Below, in pieces: positions 33,891-43,059 of a DNA stretch of 64,000 nucleotides. The notes below the pieces were generated by a model that ran no database searches, was not told the origin of the DNA, and worked only from the letters and a program-made list of their open reading frames with translations. Numbering within the stretch: the first letter of the stretch is position 1; each line of letters begins with the position of its first letter. Origin of the DNA: Pseudoalteromonas rhizosphaerae (lineage in GTDB: Bacteria; Pseudomonadota; Gammaproteobacteria; Enterobacterales; Alteromonadaceae); the NCBI RefSeq assembly GCF_902498845.1, contig NZ_CABVLM010000004.1, positions 310,001 to 374,000 on the forward strand, written 5' to 3'. The position numbers and the translations under genes are program-made.

Positions 33891-36767
33891 ATGGCAGCAT
33901 TTACAGCCAGTCAAGCCAGCGTGACCAACGGCTCTAAAGTGGTCACAATCAACAGCGGCGAGAGTATCGCTAACATTCGCCAAGGTGATTTTTTATTTTT
34001 AGCTGGGTTTTTAGTTGAGATAAATCGCGGCTATGTTGGCGCTGCAAGCCAGCAATACATTGAGCTTGTTAAAAACTGGGCTAACAGTAGCCAGTCTAGC
34101 CAGCCCGCTGTTGTAATACCCACCACGGGCGATTTTAGAGCCGCTGTTGATGCTATTAACAACGCAAATAAAAACGTCAACGATAATTTTGTGGCCATGC
34201 AAAACTGGCAAACAAATATGGGTAACGTCACGTTCGTTAATCAAGACGGCACCACAACAACAGTTAAAACCCTCAAACAAATTGAGGCAGATAACGAAGC
34301 ACAAATGGACGCATACCATCCCTATCCGTGGGCCATGCGTAAGGTAGAGTTTGAAGCCCGCCGCGCTGCGAACAATGAGAAGTATGCGGCCAGTGGTTTT
34401 ATGCATTTTGGTAAGCATTTAACCGGAGCGGGTGGTTCAATAAATCAAGGGCTTTGGGTTTTAAATTCACAAGGCCGAACTTTAGTCCTTGGGCGTTCAA
34501 CTAGCGCTATAGGCAATTCTAAAAGTGATTATCCTCTTGTTAATGTCGCAGGAGTGCTAACAAAAATAGAATATCTAAATAGTGCAGCAAGAGATAACTA
34601 TTTACAGTTCCCCCCTACTGAAGACGGTACTCGCACTTATGACAGTGAAACGGGTGTTTCAGTTACACACGCAACACCCGCCATTGCATTTGCAAGTGAA
34701 ACGGAAACAAATAAAGCTGTCACTGATAGAGTTGATATGTGGGGCTTTGAGGGGTTTTTACGTGAGATTAATGATGCTGATCCGTTTGTTTATGCCAATG
34801 GGTTAATTCAAAGCCAAGCAACAAGTGTCAATGGTGTAGCAACGGTAAGTGATAATGTTCGCCCAGTCACTTATTTTGCGTGGTATGAGGGGGATGAATC
34901 AAGTCGCGGCAAAGGCGTTAACTGGCAAACGGCTACGGAAGCACAACGCAGAGTCATTGCAAGTGATCCTGAAAATAATATTTATTTTGATGATGCAACG
35001 GGGAAATTTTATCAATTTTGTGCTCGTGGGCGCAGTTTTGCTGGAACCGGAAACAACAACTGGGATTTTGTTGACGCTTCAAATCGAGGTTACCTAGATT
35101 ATGCCTCTGTGAATCCTATAAAGCATGTGCGACCACAGGGGAAACGTGACGTAGCACAAGCTATTGGTAGTGCATTTCCGCTATACAGCTCAAAATCTTT
35201 GGGGATTGCTCATCCAGTTGCGGGTATCGATGCCGGAGTTTTTGGGGCTATGTCGGATTCAAGTGCCGCCGATTTAGATTCAGCAGTTGCCGGTGAATGT
35301 TATTTTTTAGTTTGTGGTACCGTCAATCGCTTAAATCAGGGCGCATATCACCCGCACCTTAATCCTCAAGGCACATCAACCATCGTAAATACAAATGGTA
35401 GCCGAGTAAAATGGTGGGCTGCAAACACTGAAAGAAAATTAACGAGTAGAAGTGATTGTTTTAATTATCATGGTTCAGGTGGATATGTCGCTTCTGGGGC
35501 TATTGGCGGCAGCGTGACTAGCAATTTTTCTGGTAGACCTGATGGACGTTTCTATGATGCTATCTACGCATGGGGCCAAGGCGGTGTCTGCCGTGATATG
35601 CGCTATTCAGCGTGGGGTTTAAAGCAAGAAGATTTTGCAGAAGCCGACTTAGCTATTAAATCAGGTGAGTATCGTGGACAAGAAAGTGCCGTCATAACGA
35701 ATGTGGGGCAAACCTCTGGGTATCACACTACGACATATTTAAATTTAGGAATGACGAAGCCAAGTTGGTGGACAAATAATTTAAATTCCTCACTAGATTT
35801 TTCATCGATTTGCATTTTTTACAATGGCAGTCCAATGTATTTCAAAATACAAGGATTTTCGTTGCTTGACTCATCGTCAGGTTCATTGGAGGGCTATAAC
35901 ATTCGTATTGTACCAATCGCCCCCGCTATTGGTCACGGCATACCTGCGGGTGAAAATCTTAATTACGTTCTGTCATTAGCTATTGGACCTTCGCTATCTT
36001 CAGTTTTTATACATACAGATGTGCAAGGCTCAATACCAGACATACTACAATGCAATGACCTCAAAGACGGCTGGACAGGCAGCTATTTACCGGATTTGCC
36101 CAACGGTGCGAAAGATGATTTTGCACTCACACGCCCATATGTTGGTTTAGGTTCTGACATTACCCGCACTCATACGACCGATAGCGGTGCAACGTGGACT
36201 CAGGCCACTACAGCAATTGGTAACGCGGCTAAAAACACGGTTACAGTCACTAATATGCCAGCTAACCAAGTGACAATTTGGCAGTACAAAACCAAAGCTA
36301 AAATGACTAAAAACGCTGTCCATTCTGCAATCAGAAATCTAAATAACGTTTTAATCTCTGACTCAGCAACCCAAGCGCGCGATTTGGGTTTTGCACTCAC
36401 TGGTAACGTTAATACATCAACAAGCAATCAAGCTGCTGAACTAAGTTTAAATCAAATTGGTATTGATTTAGCAACGGGTAAACTCTCAGCAAGTAAAGAG
36501 ACTAAGCACGTTGCCATCCCGCTCGCCGCTCCAACAAACTCAAGCTCGGCATTTAAAGCGTTAAGTTACGACACAGTTCAAAACCAGCAAGGCTTTATCA
36601 ATTACGCATACACAGAGCTGAAACACAACGGTACAGACTGGGGCGATGATGGCAAAATTCACATTGCAGACAATCAAACCACAATGCTTGACGAAAACGG
36701 TAACACTGTTTTGGTCGGTACTGCGCGTTGCGTTGAACCACTTGGATGGATTAAAAATGACAAATAA
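33891..36767 (+). CDS. Large tail fibre / receptor-binding protein
   Basis: 958 residues with no recognised enzymatic domain. It starts 3 bp after the readthrough end of the tip protein, with AGAGG upstream of the ATG. The N-terminal part (about 1-130) is probably an anchor (SIANIRQGDFLFLAGFLVEI). The middle is beta-rich, and the C-terminal 150 residues include a helical stretch (NAVHSAIRNLNNVLI). It is most likely a side or tip fibre that determines host range. Confidence 0.65.
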   Translation: MAAFTASQASVTNGSKVVTINSGESIANIRQGDFLFLAGFLVEINRGYVGAASQQYIELVKNWANSSQSSQPAVVIPTTGDFRAAVDAINNANKNVNDNFVAMQNWQTNMGNVTFVNQDGTTTTVKTLKQIEADNEAQMDAYHPYPWAMRKVEFEARRAANNEKYAASGFMHFGKHLTGAGGSINQGLWVLNSQGRTLVLGRSTSAIGNSKSDYPLVNVAGVLTKIEYLNSAARDNYLQFPPTEDGTRTYDSETGVSVTHATPAIAFASETETNKAVTDRVDMWGFEGFLREINDADPFVYANGLIQSQATSVNGVATVSDNVRPVTYFAWYEGDESSRGKGVNWQTATEAQRRVIASDPENNIYFDDATGKFYQFCARGRSFAGTGNNNWDFVDASNRGYLDYASVNPIKHVRPQGKRDVAQAIGSAFPLYSSKSLGIAHPVAGIDAGVFGAMSDSSAADLDSAVAGECYFLVCGTVNRLNQGAYHPHLNPQGTSTIVNTNGSRVKWWAANTERKLTSRSDCFNYHGSGGYVASGAIGGSVTSNFSGRPDGRFYDAIYAWGQGGVCRDMRYSAWGLKQEDFAEADLAIKSGEYRGQESAVITNVGQTSGYHTTTYLNLGMTKPSWWTNNLNSSLDFSSICIFYNGSPMYFKIQGFSLLDSSSGSLEGYNIRIVPIAPAIGHGIPAGENLNYVLSLAIGPSLSSVFIHTDVQGSIPDILQCNDLKDGWTGSYLPDLPNGAKDDFALTRPYVGLGSDITRTHTTDSGATWTQATTAIGNAAKNTVTVTNMPANQVTIWQYKTKAKMTKNAVHSAIRNLNNVLISDSATQARDLGFALTGNVNTSTSNQAAELSLNQIGIDLATGKLSASKETKHVAIPLAAPTNSSSAFKALSYDTVQNQQGFINYAYTELKHNGTDWGDDGKIHIADNQTTMLDENGNTVLVGTARCVEPLGWIKNDK

Positions 36768-37392
36768 CATAACCCCACTTTTAGATTTTATCGTCCTAGA
36801 CGAAAACGAAGCCCCCGTTCTTAATGAGCAGGGTTTACCGACACTTGTACAAGGGCCAATAGTAAATGACCTGTCGCAACTTATAGCAAAGGGTAAAGTT
36901 GAGCATATTGAAAAATTTGCCGAAATTGCCGCACAAGGCGAGCAATGGCAATGGGCGCGTAGCTACTACGAGTACTTAGTAGAGCTAAACCAAGTCAACG
37001 AGTTTAACGCTAACTTGCCAGAGCCCGTGGCAAATGAAGACGGCACAATTACAGCAGTTGATCCACTCCAAAGCCCAACCGCACCGGAACGCCCTGCAGT
37101 GCAAACGGTTGAGCAAGTACTCGCTCCATACCAACGCAAGATAGATAAGCTATGCGGTATAAAGTTCAAAGGTATTAATATTTCACTTTCTGAAACAAAT
37201 CAGAATGGATTATCAGCACTAAAAAGTGCATTGGAACTTGCGAAAGAGTTTAATGTTGAGGAGCAGTTCTTCCCCATTAACTTCAATGCAGAAACATGTA
37301 AAGGCGTTGAAGTACTCGAACTACTAAACGAAACCGAGTTTAAACAATTTGGTTTAGATTTCATCTTGGCTCGCAAGGCTTTCTTTAGCTAA
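36757..37392 (+). CDS. Fibre-associated or fibre-assembly protein
   Basis: 211 residues from the ATG at 36757, which overlaps the fibre gene by 11 bp and is preceded by TGGAT. A longer frame opens at 36646 but would lie inside the fibre gene. The middle (LIAKGKVEHIEKFAEIAAQGEQWQWARSY) is helical and resembles tail-fibre-linked proteins. It is the last prophage gene. An assembly or chaperone role is inferred from position only. Confidence 0.5.
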   Translation: MTNNITPLLDFIVLDENEAPVLNEQGLPTLVQGPIVNDLSQLIAKGKVEHIEKFAEIAAQGEQWQWARSYYEYLVELNQVNEFNANLPEPVANEDGTITAVDPLQSPTAPERPAVQTVEQVLAPYQRKIDKLCGIKFKGINISLSETNQNGLSALKSALELAKEFNVEEQFFPINFNAETCKGVEVLELLNETEFKQFGLDFILARKAFFS

Positions 37393-37394
37393 CA

Positions 37395-37426
37395 TTTAAA
37401 AAGGGTTTAAACACTGTTTAAACCCT
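37395..37426 (+). terminator. Array 5 of TTTAAA boxes forming a terminator-like hairpin
   Basis: TTTAAA at 37395, 37406 and 37417, exactly 11 bp apart. The inner two form the perfect inverted repeat AGGGTTTAAAC-ACT-GTTTAAACCCT (37402-37412 and 37416-37426), a stable hairpin just after the last late gene. No clear T-run follows, so termination is plausible but not certain. It shares the GTTTAAAC-N3-GTTTAAAC pair with array 1. Confidence 0.65.
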
Positions 37427-38058
37427 ACTCTTTCAACACATCAGTAAACACCATTGTAATGACCAATAAAGTCAAAAGTAAAGCCTATTTAACATAATTA
37501 ATAGCATTCTAAAATCTAGCGTCTTTTTTTCTAAATTTCTGCGGCGGCTTACACTAATTACCGTGATTAATAAACGCTATTTTCCCTACTTGCATGCAAA
37601 TTTAGATTAAATCAGTTACATCAATTTCAAATACCTAACTCACACATAACTAATTGTTAAGGCTGGTCGTTTAACTTTGATTCTAAGCGCACTTTAAATC
37701 TGTTTTATATTAGCTGACTTTGAGCATTGCTCATTTACACACAACTATAATGTGCTGCCGATGTTTAAACTTTACCGGCAGCTATGATGGTTGAACTATG
37801 GTCCTAGCTCTACGATCATTCGTTCGTGTATTTGCTCAATTGTACGTGACAGCTCGTTTAGTATATTCACAGGCAAGTGCCCTAGCGTAAGATGCGTTTT
37901 TTATTGCTGACTATCTGGTAGCGACTTTTTAAGCGTGAACTACGGCTTGATTATTTATGACCAGTAAACACTTCGCTTATTTATAAATTGTTTTAGCTTA
38001 CATAGCTACAATGTTATCGTATGAAGAATTAGTAAAATCACAGGAGTAATTTGTTTTG
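37427..38058. other. Prophage right end region, no intact gene
   Basis: A 630-bp AT-rich stretch that must contain the prophage/chromosome junction. It has a hairpin GCTGCCG / CGGCAGC (37753-37759 and 37776-37782) with GTTTAAAC in the loop. A short coding-like run on the minus strand (stop at 37796-37798, open back to about 37899, reading NELSRTIEQIHERM) has no start codon and may be the tail of a gene disrupted by phage insertion. I see nothing else. Confidence 0.5.
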
Positions 38059-38766
38059 ATGGGAATTAGCACGAATAAAATACGGTATGCGTCCCCTAAT
38101 AAAGTTATTGATATTCCGGATGATAAACGTGTGTTTGTGATTGGTGATTTAGATGCTGATTATAATAAATTTCTACAAGCCATCCATTCAGTAAGTTTTG
38201 ATCCGCACGCTGATGTACTAATTTCATTAGGTGATGTTATCGACCGTGGCAATGATAGTTTAAAGTTGTTAGATACCTTTTCACAGTTGGGTGTCTATAT
38301 GGTCTTGGGTAACCATGAGCATATGATGCTCGAGGCACTTGCTAAAGATCAACAAGCGTATGACTTATGGATAAAAAATGGCGGTCTATGGCACAAACAT
38401 AGTGATAAAAATAGCCTACTAAATGCCTGTAATAAATTAATATCATGCCCACTATCAATTTTATTGAACTACCAAGGCGAAAAAATTGGTTTGTCGCATA
38501 CTTTAGCTACATGTTGGGATTGGCAGCAACCTATGAAAGTAAATGCTCAACTGATCAGTGACTTATTATGGGATAGACAAATAACGCAGAGTAAAAAACT
38601 GGTTCAAAACCTTGGCGTGCTGTTCTCTATTCATGGACATAACGCAACCGCTAAGCCATATTGGATCGAAAATACGTACCATATTGATACCAATTATTTA
38701 GGCGGGAGCCCTACAATTGTTGAGTTAAGTGAATTAATCAAAAATTTTAAAACGTTGATAAATTAG
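38059..38766 (+). CDS. Serine/threonine-type metallophosphatase
   Basis: 235 residues. It carries the calcineurin-like metallophosphatase motifs: GDLD near residue 28, GDVIDRG (about 57-63) and GNHEHM (about 85-90), plus a HGHN near residue 190. It most resembles PphA/lambda-type protein phosphatases, with GDLD replacing the more usual GDIHG. It starts at the ATG at 38059, with AGGAG 12 nt upstream (TTG at 38056 is an alternative). It is the first intact chromosomal gene right of the prophage. Confidence 0.8.
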   Translation: MGISTNKIRYASPNKVIDIPDDKRVFVIGDLDADYNKFLQAIHSVSFDPHADVLISLGDVIDRGNDSLKLLDTFSQLGVYMVLGNHEHMMLEALAKDQQAYDLWIKNGGLWHKHSDKNSLLNACNKLISCPLSILLNYQGEKIGLSHTLATCWDWQQPMKVNAQLISDLLWDRQITQSKKLVQNLGVLFSIHGHNATAKPYWIENTYHIDTNYLGGSPTIVELSELIKNFKTLIN

Positions 38767-38779
38767 TAACTTACAGTTA

Positions 38780-38812
38780 GGCACTAGATAAATAAAATTA
38801 CCAGCTAGTGCC
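38780..38812. terminator. Possible bidirectional terminator
   Basis: Inverted repeat GGCACTAG / CTAGTGCC (38780-38787 and 38805-38812) with a 17-base loop, between the convergent phosphatase and miaE genes. No T-run, so weak evidence. Confidence 0.35.
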
Positions 38813-38819
38813 CATATGT

Positions 38820-39392
38820 TTAATGCAGCGCTGCAGTAAATGGAATGTTTTTACATATTTCAGCTTCAGCGATAAGAATTTCTTCTAATCGTGCATCGAC
38901 CTCATTTTTATCAAAATATTCATAAGCCAGCTCGACAAATAAGTTCTTATGTTTTTCTTCCGATTTAGCTATTGCCACATAAAAATCTTTTTCTTTGCCG
39001 ATTGGTAATGCTTGTGCAACTAAAGAGAAACGCTCGTGTCCCCTCGCCTCAATTACGGCACCGACTAATAATCTATCCATTAAGAACTCGTCGCGGCCAT
39101 TTCTAAAAATCGCGCGAATTTGTTTCACGTAGGGATCTTTTTGGTCGTTGCCTAAGTTAACATCACGATCAAGCAGTAGCTTTAATACTTGTTTAAAGTG
39201 GATCATTTCTTCCAGTGCTAAATCTGTCATTGCTTTTACAAGCTTGCGGCGATCTGGATAATGCGACAACATCGACATAGCCATACCGGATGCTTTTTTT
39301 TCTGCAGCGGCATGATCTTGTAAAAAGGTGTCAAAGTCTGCCATCACAGCTTCGGTCCATGCAAATGGAGTATGGTATTTTAATTCGAACAT
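38820..39392 (-). CDS. miaE: tRNA 2-methylthio-N6-isopentenyladenosine hydroxylase
   Basis: 190 residues matching MiaE. It is a ferritin-like diiron protein with the metal-binding Glu and ExxH motifs visible as LEEMIHF (near 63-69), EARGHERF (near 116) and EEKHKNLF (near 148). It hydroxylates the ms2i6A modification at position 37 of tRNAs reading codons that begin with U. Aerobic, oxygen-dependent. Size is normal for the short MiaE form. It appears monocistronic. Confidence 0.9.
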   Translation of the reverse strand: MFELKYHTPFAWTEAVMADFDTFLQDHAAAEKKASGMAMSMLSHYPDRRKLVKAMTDLALEEMIHFKQVLKLLLDRDVNLGNDQKDPYVKQIRAIFRNGRDEFLMDRLLVGAVIEARGHERFSLVAQALPIGKEKDFYVAIAKSEEKHKNLFVELAYEYFDKNEVDARLEEILIAEAEICKNIPFTAALH

Positions 39393-39493
39393 AAATATTT
39401 TACCTAAAAACTAATGGCGAGATTTTAACGCAATTGAACTACAAAATCTTGTTACAGCAATAATTTTTAATCACCTTGAGTAGTTACTTCCTA

Positions 39494-40126
39494 TCAAGAC
39501 GATGGGTATAGATATTTATCGATTTTACCATTTGCTGTTGAAGCAACTTTTAGTGGATGTTTTATTGCATTCCAAGCTGTTACTTTGCCACCAATATTCA
39601 TTTTTTCAAACTCTGTCAGTTCAGTTTGTAATTGCAAAAAATCACAAAGCTGATTAAAACTGTTTGGATGGGCGATATCTATTGATAAAAAGTCAGCTGT
39701 TCGCTTAGCAAAATAGTTATGAGCAGCACTTTTGTGTTGCTCATAGCATTGTTGCAAATAGGCATCACTGTGTAACTCATCAACAGAAAAACGGCCAAAG
39801 GTATGCAGATAACAACGCTTAATATGAGGGTTGAACCCCCCATCCGCTCGCATCAAGTTGGTGTGCATTCTCAGTAATAATTGGCGAATTGAAGGCAGCC
39901 ATTTATCTGCTTCTCGCTCTAAATAGATAAATTTAGCACCTGGATAAAGTGAATCTAAATATTCGTAATCATTAAAAATTGGGGTGTCAGCGATCACTTG
40001 CGCTTGGTTAAAACATTGCTTGGTATAGGCTGTATGGGCACAACTAAAACCAAGTTGTAAAAATGCATGGCATACACTGGTTGTGCCCGTACGAGGTAGG
40101 CCAATTATAAAGATTCTCTCTGACAT
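39494..40126 (-). CDS. Sulfotransferase-family protein
   Basis: 210 residues. The PAPS-binding 5' phosphosulfate loop is at the N-terminus (GLPRTGTTS, residues 9-17), and a YLEREADKW motif near residue 73 fits the 3' phosphate-binding region. Substrate unknown. It is directly adjacent to the MAPEG-like gene (its start touches the stop of that gene), so the two form a likely two-gene operon. Confidence 0.75.
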   Translation of the reverse strand: MSERIFIIGLPRTGTTSVCHAFLQLGFSCAHTAYTKQCFNQAQVIADTPIFNDYEYLDSLYPGAKFIYLEREADKWLPSIRQLLLRMHTNLMRADGGFNPHIKRCYLHTFGRFSVDELHSDAYLQQCYEQHKSAAHNYFAKRTADFLSIDIAHPNSFNQLCDFLQLQTELTEFEKMNIGGKVTAWNAIKHPLKVASTANGKIDKYLYPSS

Positions 40127-40501
40127 TTAATAAAGGCGTGTAAGTAATAAGATAAACGCATTTAACGCTATTATTAAGAAGGTTGTTAGCGCGCCAATTT
40201 GGCGATAGCGGAGATTTTTATCGACAATACCCAAATTATGAAATACGCGCCCTATCAGTAATGCTGCCCCAAATGCGTGGCAATAATGACTGGCTAAACC
40301 TTGATACTCGACTAAAAACAATAAAATAATTGCAAGAGGAACATACTCAATAAAATTACCATGCGCGCGCATGGCGCATTGCAGTTGTTGATTACCACCA
40401 TCACCAAGTGAAATTCGTTCAGCTCGACGAACTTTAACTACGTTCATCGTTAAATAAATATAAAAAAGTGCTAATAAAGCAGCATATAAAGATACAATCA
40501 C
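40127..40501 (-). CDS. MAPEG-family membrane protein (YecN-like)
   Basis: 124 residues with four hydrophobic segments and the MAPEG signature region RISLGDGGNQQLQCAMRAHGNFIEY (shown here in part: residues about 30-52). The family includes glutathione S-transferase and leukotriene enzymes, while the bacterial YecN type has unknown substrate. It is cotranscribed with the sulfotransferase. Confidence 0.8.
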   Translation of the reverse strand: MIVSLYAALLALFYIYLTMNVVKVRRAERISLGDGGNQQLQCAMRAHGNFIEYVPLAIILLFLVEYQGLASHYCHAFGAALLIGRVFHNLGIVDKNLRYRQIGALTTFLIIALNAFILLLTRLY

Positions 40502-40864
40502 AATAAACCTAATTTTTATCTAAGTGTTTATAAAAACTTGTGTATTACCAAGTCTCCCTAATTATTGGTAGTACTATACAACTATTGTTATTTAAATAAC
40601 AAATGATAATCAACCAGTACAGTATCAATGGCGTTTACTATTTATCCGATTAATCATGATGAAATATAAATAAAGCAACAACATCTTACCGCCCGCGATT
40701 AGAAGCCCATATATTATAGATTTTAAACCTGCAGCGGACAAAAAATACGTTCCTATTGGCACTGTTACTATTAATAATTAGACCTGCAACAAAGTTTGTT
40801 GTTAAGCTTACTGCATAAACTAGCTGTTGTTGGTGCAACAACTAAGTCATCTTAGGGTTCATAT
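40502..40864. other. Intergenic region, possible promoters
   Basis: 363 bp between divergent genes. It contains an AT-rich stretch with AAATGATAATCAA near 40610 that faintly resembles part of a Fur box, not strong enough to call. Nothing else identified. It must hold promoters for both the MAPEG operon and the DUF2254 gene. Confidence 0.4.
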
Positions 40865-42214
40865 ATGTTTACTCCGCGAAAATTTGCCGATAATTACCGA
40901 GAATTAGTCAGTAGTATTGGTTTCTATCCATCGTTATTATCGGTGATATTTTTATTGTTTGCAGTACTTGTTACCACAACAGAGTACACCTCTTTTGTTA
41001 TGGAGCTTAAGTCGCTGCTTGAGGTACTATTGGTTGATAGCGAAGAAAATGCACGAACGATTCTAAGTACATTAACGGGTAGTATTATTTCGCTAACTGT
41101 TTTTAGTTTTTCTATGGTTATGGTGGTACTTAATAGTGCCAGCGCAAGTCTATCACCTAGAGTATTACCGGGGCTTATAACGCGTAAATCACATCAACTT
41201 GTTTTGGGGTTTTATCTCGGCAGTATTATTTTTTCAATCGTTATGCTGATCAACATCCGTACTATGGATAATGGTGAAATAGGAATTCCTTCATTGGGCA
41301 TACTTTTTTCACTTGTTTTTGGCCTAATATCGTTAGGCTTTTTTGTATTTTTCATCCATTCAATTTCAAGGGCTATTCAAGTCGATAACGTATTAAACGA
41401 CTTATATAAGAATACTAAAAATGAATTGAAATCGATTATTAGCATGCAAAAAGATAACCCTATCGATGTATTTCCTAACTTTGACGATTGGTCGAATATT
41501 TCAAGTAAAACAGAAGGTTACTTTAAAGGCGTGAATAGCGATAAACTATGTGCCCTTTGCCAACAACATGATATAAAAATTTATGTTGTAGTTAAGCAGG
41601 GTTTTTTTACTGTTGAAGGCTATCCGTTTTTAAAATGTAATCATGATTTATCTGATAACGAGCAACTCCTTGAAGATCTACTTAATTGCTTTATTTTTTA
41701 TATCGAAGAATATGTAAGTGACAATTATAGGTTTGGAATGACACAGATTTCAGAGATTGCAGTGAAAGCGATGAGCCCGGGTATTAACGATCCAGGTACT
41801 GCGGTAAAGGCGATCGATATGCTCAGTATTTTACTCATTGATCGATTAAGCATTTATAACGTTAATTACTCTTTAAAACATAGTGATGATAAACAGCCAC
41901 TGTTATATTTCCATGAAACATCATTTGATGAATTATTGCATGATAACTTCACGCCAATCCGCAACTATGCAAAAAGTGATGGTTATGTGATGAATAATGT
42001 ACTCGAAGCGTTCAAAAACATTTTGTTCAGAACCCACCAGAACAGTAAAGCAGCGCAGAGTCTATTTACTTATTTAGATGCTATTATCGATGATGTAAAT
42101 GAAAATATTAGTAATCAGTATGATCGCGAGCAAATAATTAATATGCTTAATGCTATCGCGAGGATCTCCCCTGAAATGGGAGATAAATTGGTGGCGAAAT
42201 TTCGCCACCAATGA
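40865..42214 (+). CDS. DUF2254 membrane protein
   Basis: 449 residues matching DUF2254. It has four membrane segments in the first 175 residues (about 18-38, 65-90, 110-130, 145-170), then a large soluble C-terminal region with an EISVKAMSPGINDPGTA-type motif (here EIAVKAMSPGINDPGTA, near residue 298), which is the most conserved part of the family. Its function is unknown, though the architecture suggests an envelope-located sensor or transporter. It is followed by the convergent SIMPL gene after 8 bp. Confidence 0.85.
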   Translation: MFTPRKFADNYRELVSSIGFYPSLLSVIFLLFAVLVTTTEYTSFVMELKSLLEVLLVDSEENARTILSTLTGSIISLTVFSFSMVMVVLNSASASLSPRVLPGLITRKSHQLVLGFYLGSIIFSIVMLINIRTMDNGEIGIPSLGILFSLVFGLISLGFFVFFIHSISRAIQVDNVLNDLYKNTKNELKSIISMQKDNPIDVFPNFDDWSNISSKTEGYFKGVNSDKLCALCQQHDIKIYVVVKQGFFTVEGYPFLKCNHDLSDNEQLLEDLLNCFIFYIEEYVSDNYRFGMTQISEIAVKAMSPGINDPGTAVKAIDMLSILLIDRLSIYNVNYSLKHSDDKQPLLYFHETSFDELLHDNFTPIRNYAKSDGYVMNNVLEAFKNILFRTHQNSKAAQSLFTYLDAIIDDVNENISNQYDREQIINMLNAIARISPEMGDKLVAKFRHQ

Positions 42215-42222
42215 GTTGAGTG

Positions 42223-42933
42223 TTAATTTTTAATTAGATAAATTGCATAGCTGTCTGCTGAGATTGTGATTTCGCCAGCATGATAGGCATCAGGTACGAA
42301 ACTGCCAGAATTACTGTCTGACAACATGGTTTTTTCAGCACGCATGTAAGGTTGAGCTGATATGTTCATAGGGGCATTTGAAGCACTATACAAACCTTTG
42401 AGTTCTACGTCGTATTCAGCTGCAAATTCTTTTGCCGCTGATTTTGCATCTGCAATTGCCATTTTTTGTACTTTCTTTTGCAATGACTCGTAACGACTCG
42501 ATGTGAACTCAGTTTGATTTATTTCATTAATGCCTGCGTTCACTAAACTTTGCAGCAGTAATGGATATTTTGTTACATCCGTCAGTGTGAGTGAAAGTGT
42601 GCGACTAACTCGGTAACCAATAAAGTCTTGTTTACCTGTTTCACGGTTATATTGATTTTCTCGGTTAATTGAGATCTGTGAACCATAAATACTTTTTTCA
42701 TCAATCCCCTGCTGCTTTGCTAATTTAATCGCTTTAGCCATAGTTTGATCAGCTTTTTGTTTAGCGCTCATCAAGTCCTTATCAACTTCAACAATGGCAA
42801 CGCCTAACTTTACATTATCGGCAATAGTGGAGATTTGCGCTTGGCCTTGAATATAAATGTGTGGGGCATCTGGTGTACTGGCTGCAAATACATTGAAACT
42901 TAGAGTCGCGGCTAACAATGGTAAATAACGCAT
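42223..42933 (-). CDS. SIMPL-domain periplasmic protein (YggE-like)
   Basis: 236 residues with a cleavable signal peptide (residues 1-17, cleavage after VFA). The remainder matches the SIMPL/DUF541 domain (IYIQGQAQISTIADNVKLGVAI, GYRVSRTLSLTLTDV). The E. coli homologue YggE is linked to oxidative stress defence. Periplasmic, probably oligomeric. It appears monocistronic. Confidence 0.85.
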   Translation of the reverse strand: MRYLPLLAATLSFNVFAASTPDAPHIYIQGQAQISTIADNVKLGVAIVEVDKDLMSAKQKADQTMAKAIKLAKQQGIDEKSIYGSQISINRENQYNRETGKQDFIGYRVSRTLSLTLTDVTKYPLLLQSLVNAGINEINQTEFTSSRYESLQKKVQKMAIADAKSAAKEFAAEYDVELKGLYSASNAPMNISAQPYMRAEKTMLSDSNSGSFVPDAYHAGEITISADSYAIYLIKN

Positions 42934-43006
42934 ACATATCCTTAATAGTTTTAATAACGTTATTAGATACCGTACGCGGTTAATTTAAAATGAACAAGCA
43001 TAAAAA

Positions 43007-43024
43007 AACAGGCCGAAGCCTGTT
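43007..43024 (-). terminator. Rho-independent terminator of the malic enzyme gene
   Basis: Stem AACAGGC / GCCTGTT with loop CGAA. On the minus strand the hairpin is followed by seven T residues. It lies about 35 bp after the malic enzyme stop. Confidence 0.85.
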
Positions 43025-43059
43025 TCTAGATAATTTACTAGTTAATCAGCAGTGATCGC

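Larger units (their letters stand above)
1..37430. mobile_element. Mu-like transposable prophage, siphovirus-type tail; left end outside window
   Basis: The block holds DDE transposase (MuA-like), AAA+ ATPase (MuB-like), Ner, Mor, GemA, a Mu-type protease/scaffold pair, capsid, and lambda-like tail genes (tail chaperone frameshift, tape measure, DUF2163, NlpC-like, J-like). Early genes run leftward and late genes rightward from an S24 repressor. The last prophage gene ends at 37392 and is followed by a hairpin. The exact right end (a CA dinucleotide followed by a 5-bp target duplication) could not be fixed because the left end is not visible, so 37430 is a minimum. Terminase, portal and head-morphogenesis genes are absent here and presumably lie left of base 1. 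Confidence 0.93.

Noticed and set aside
37796..37899. Small minus-strand gene next to the prophage end
   Set aside because: No start codon, only a coding-like run, so treated as a possible gene remnant in the intergenic entry.
40600..40625. Fur box upstream of the DUF2254 gene
   Set aside because: Only part of the consensus (TGATAATCA) is present, and no iron-related gene is adjacent.
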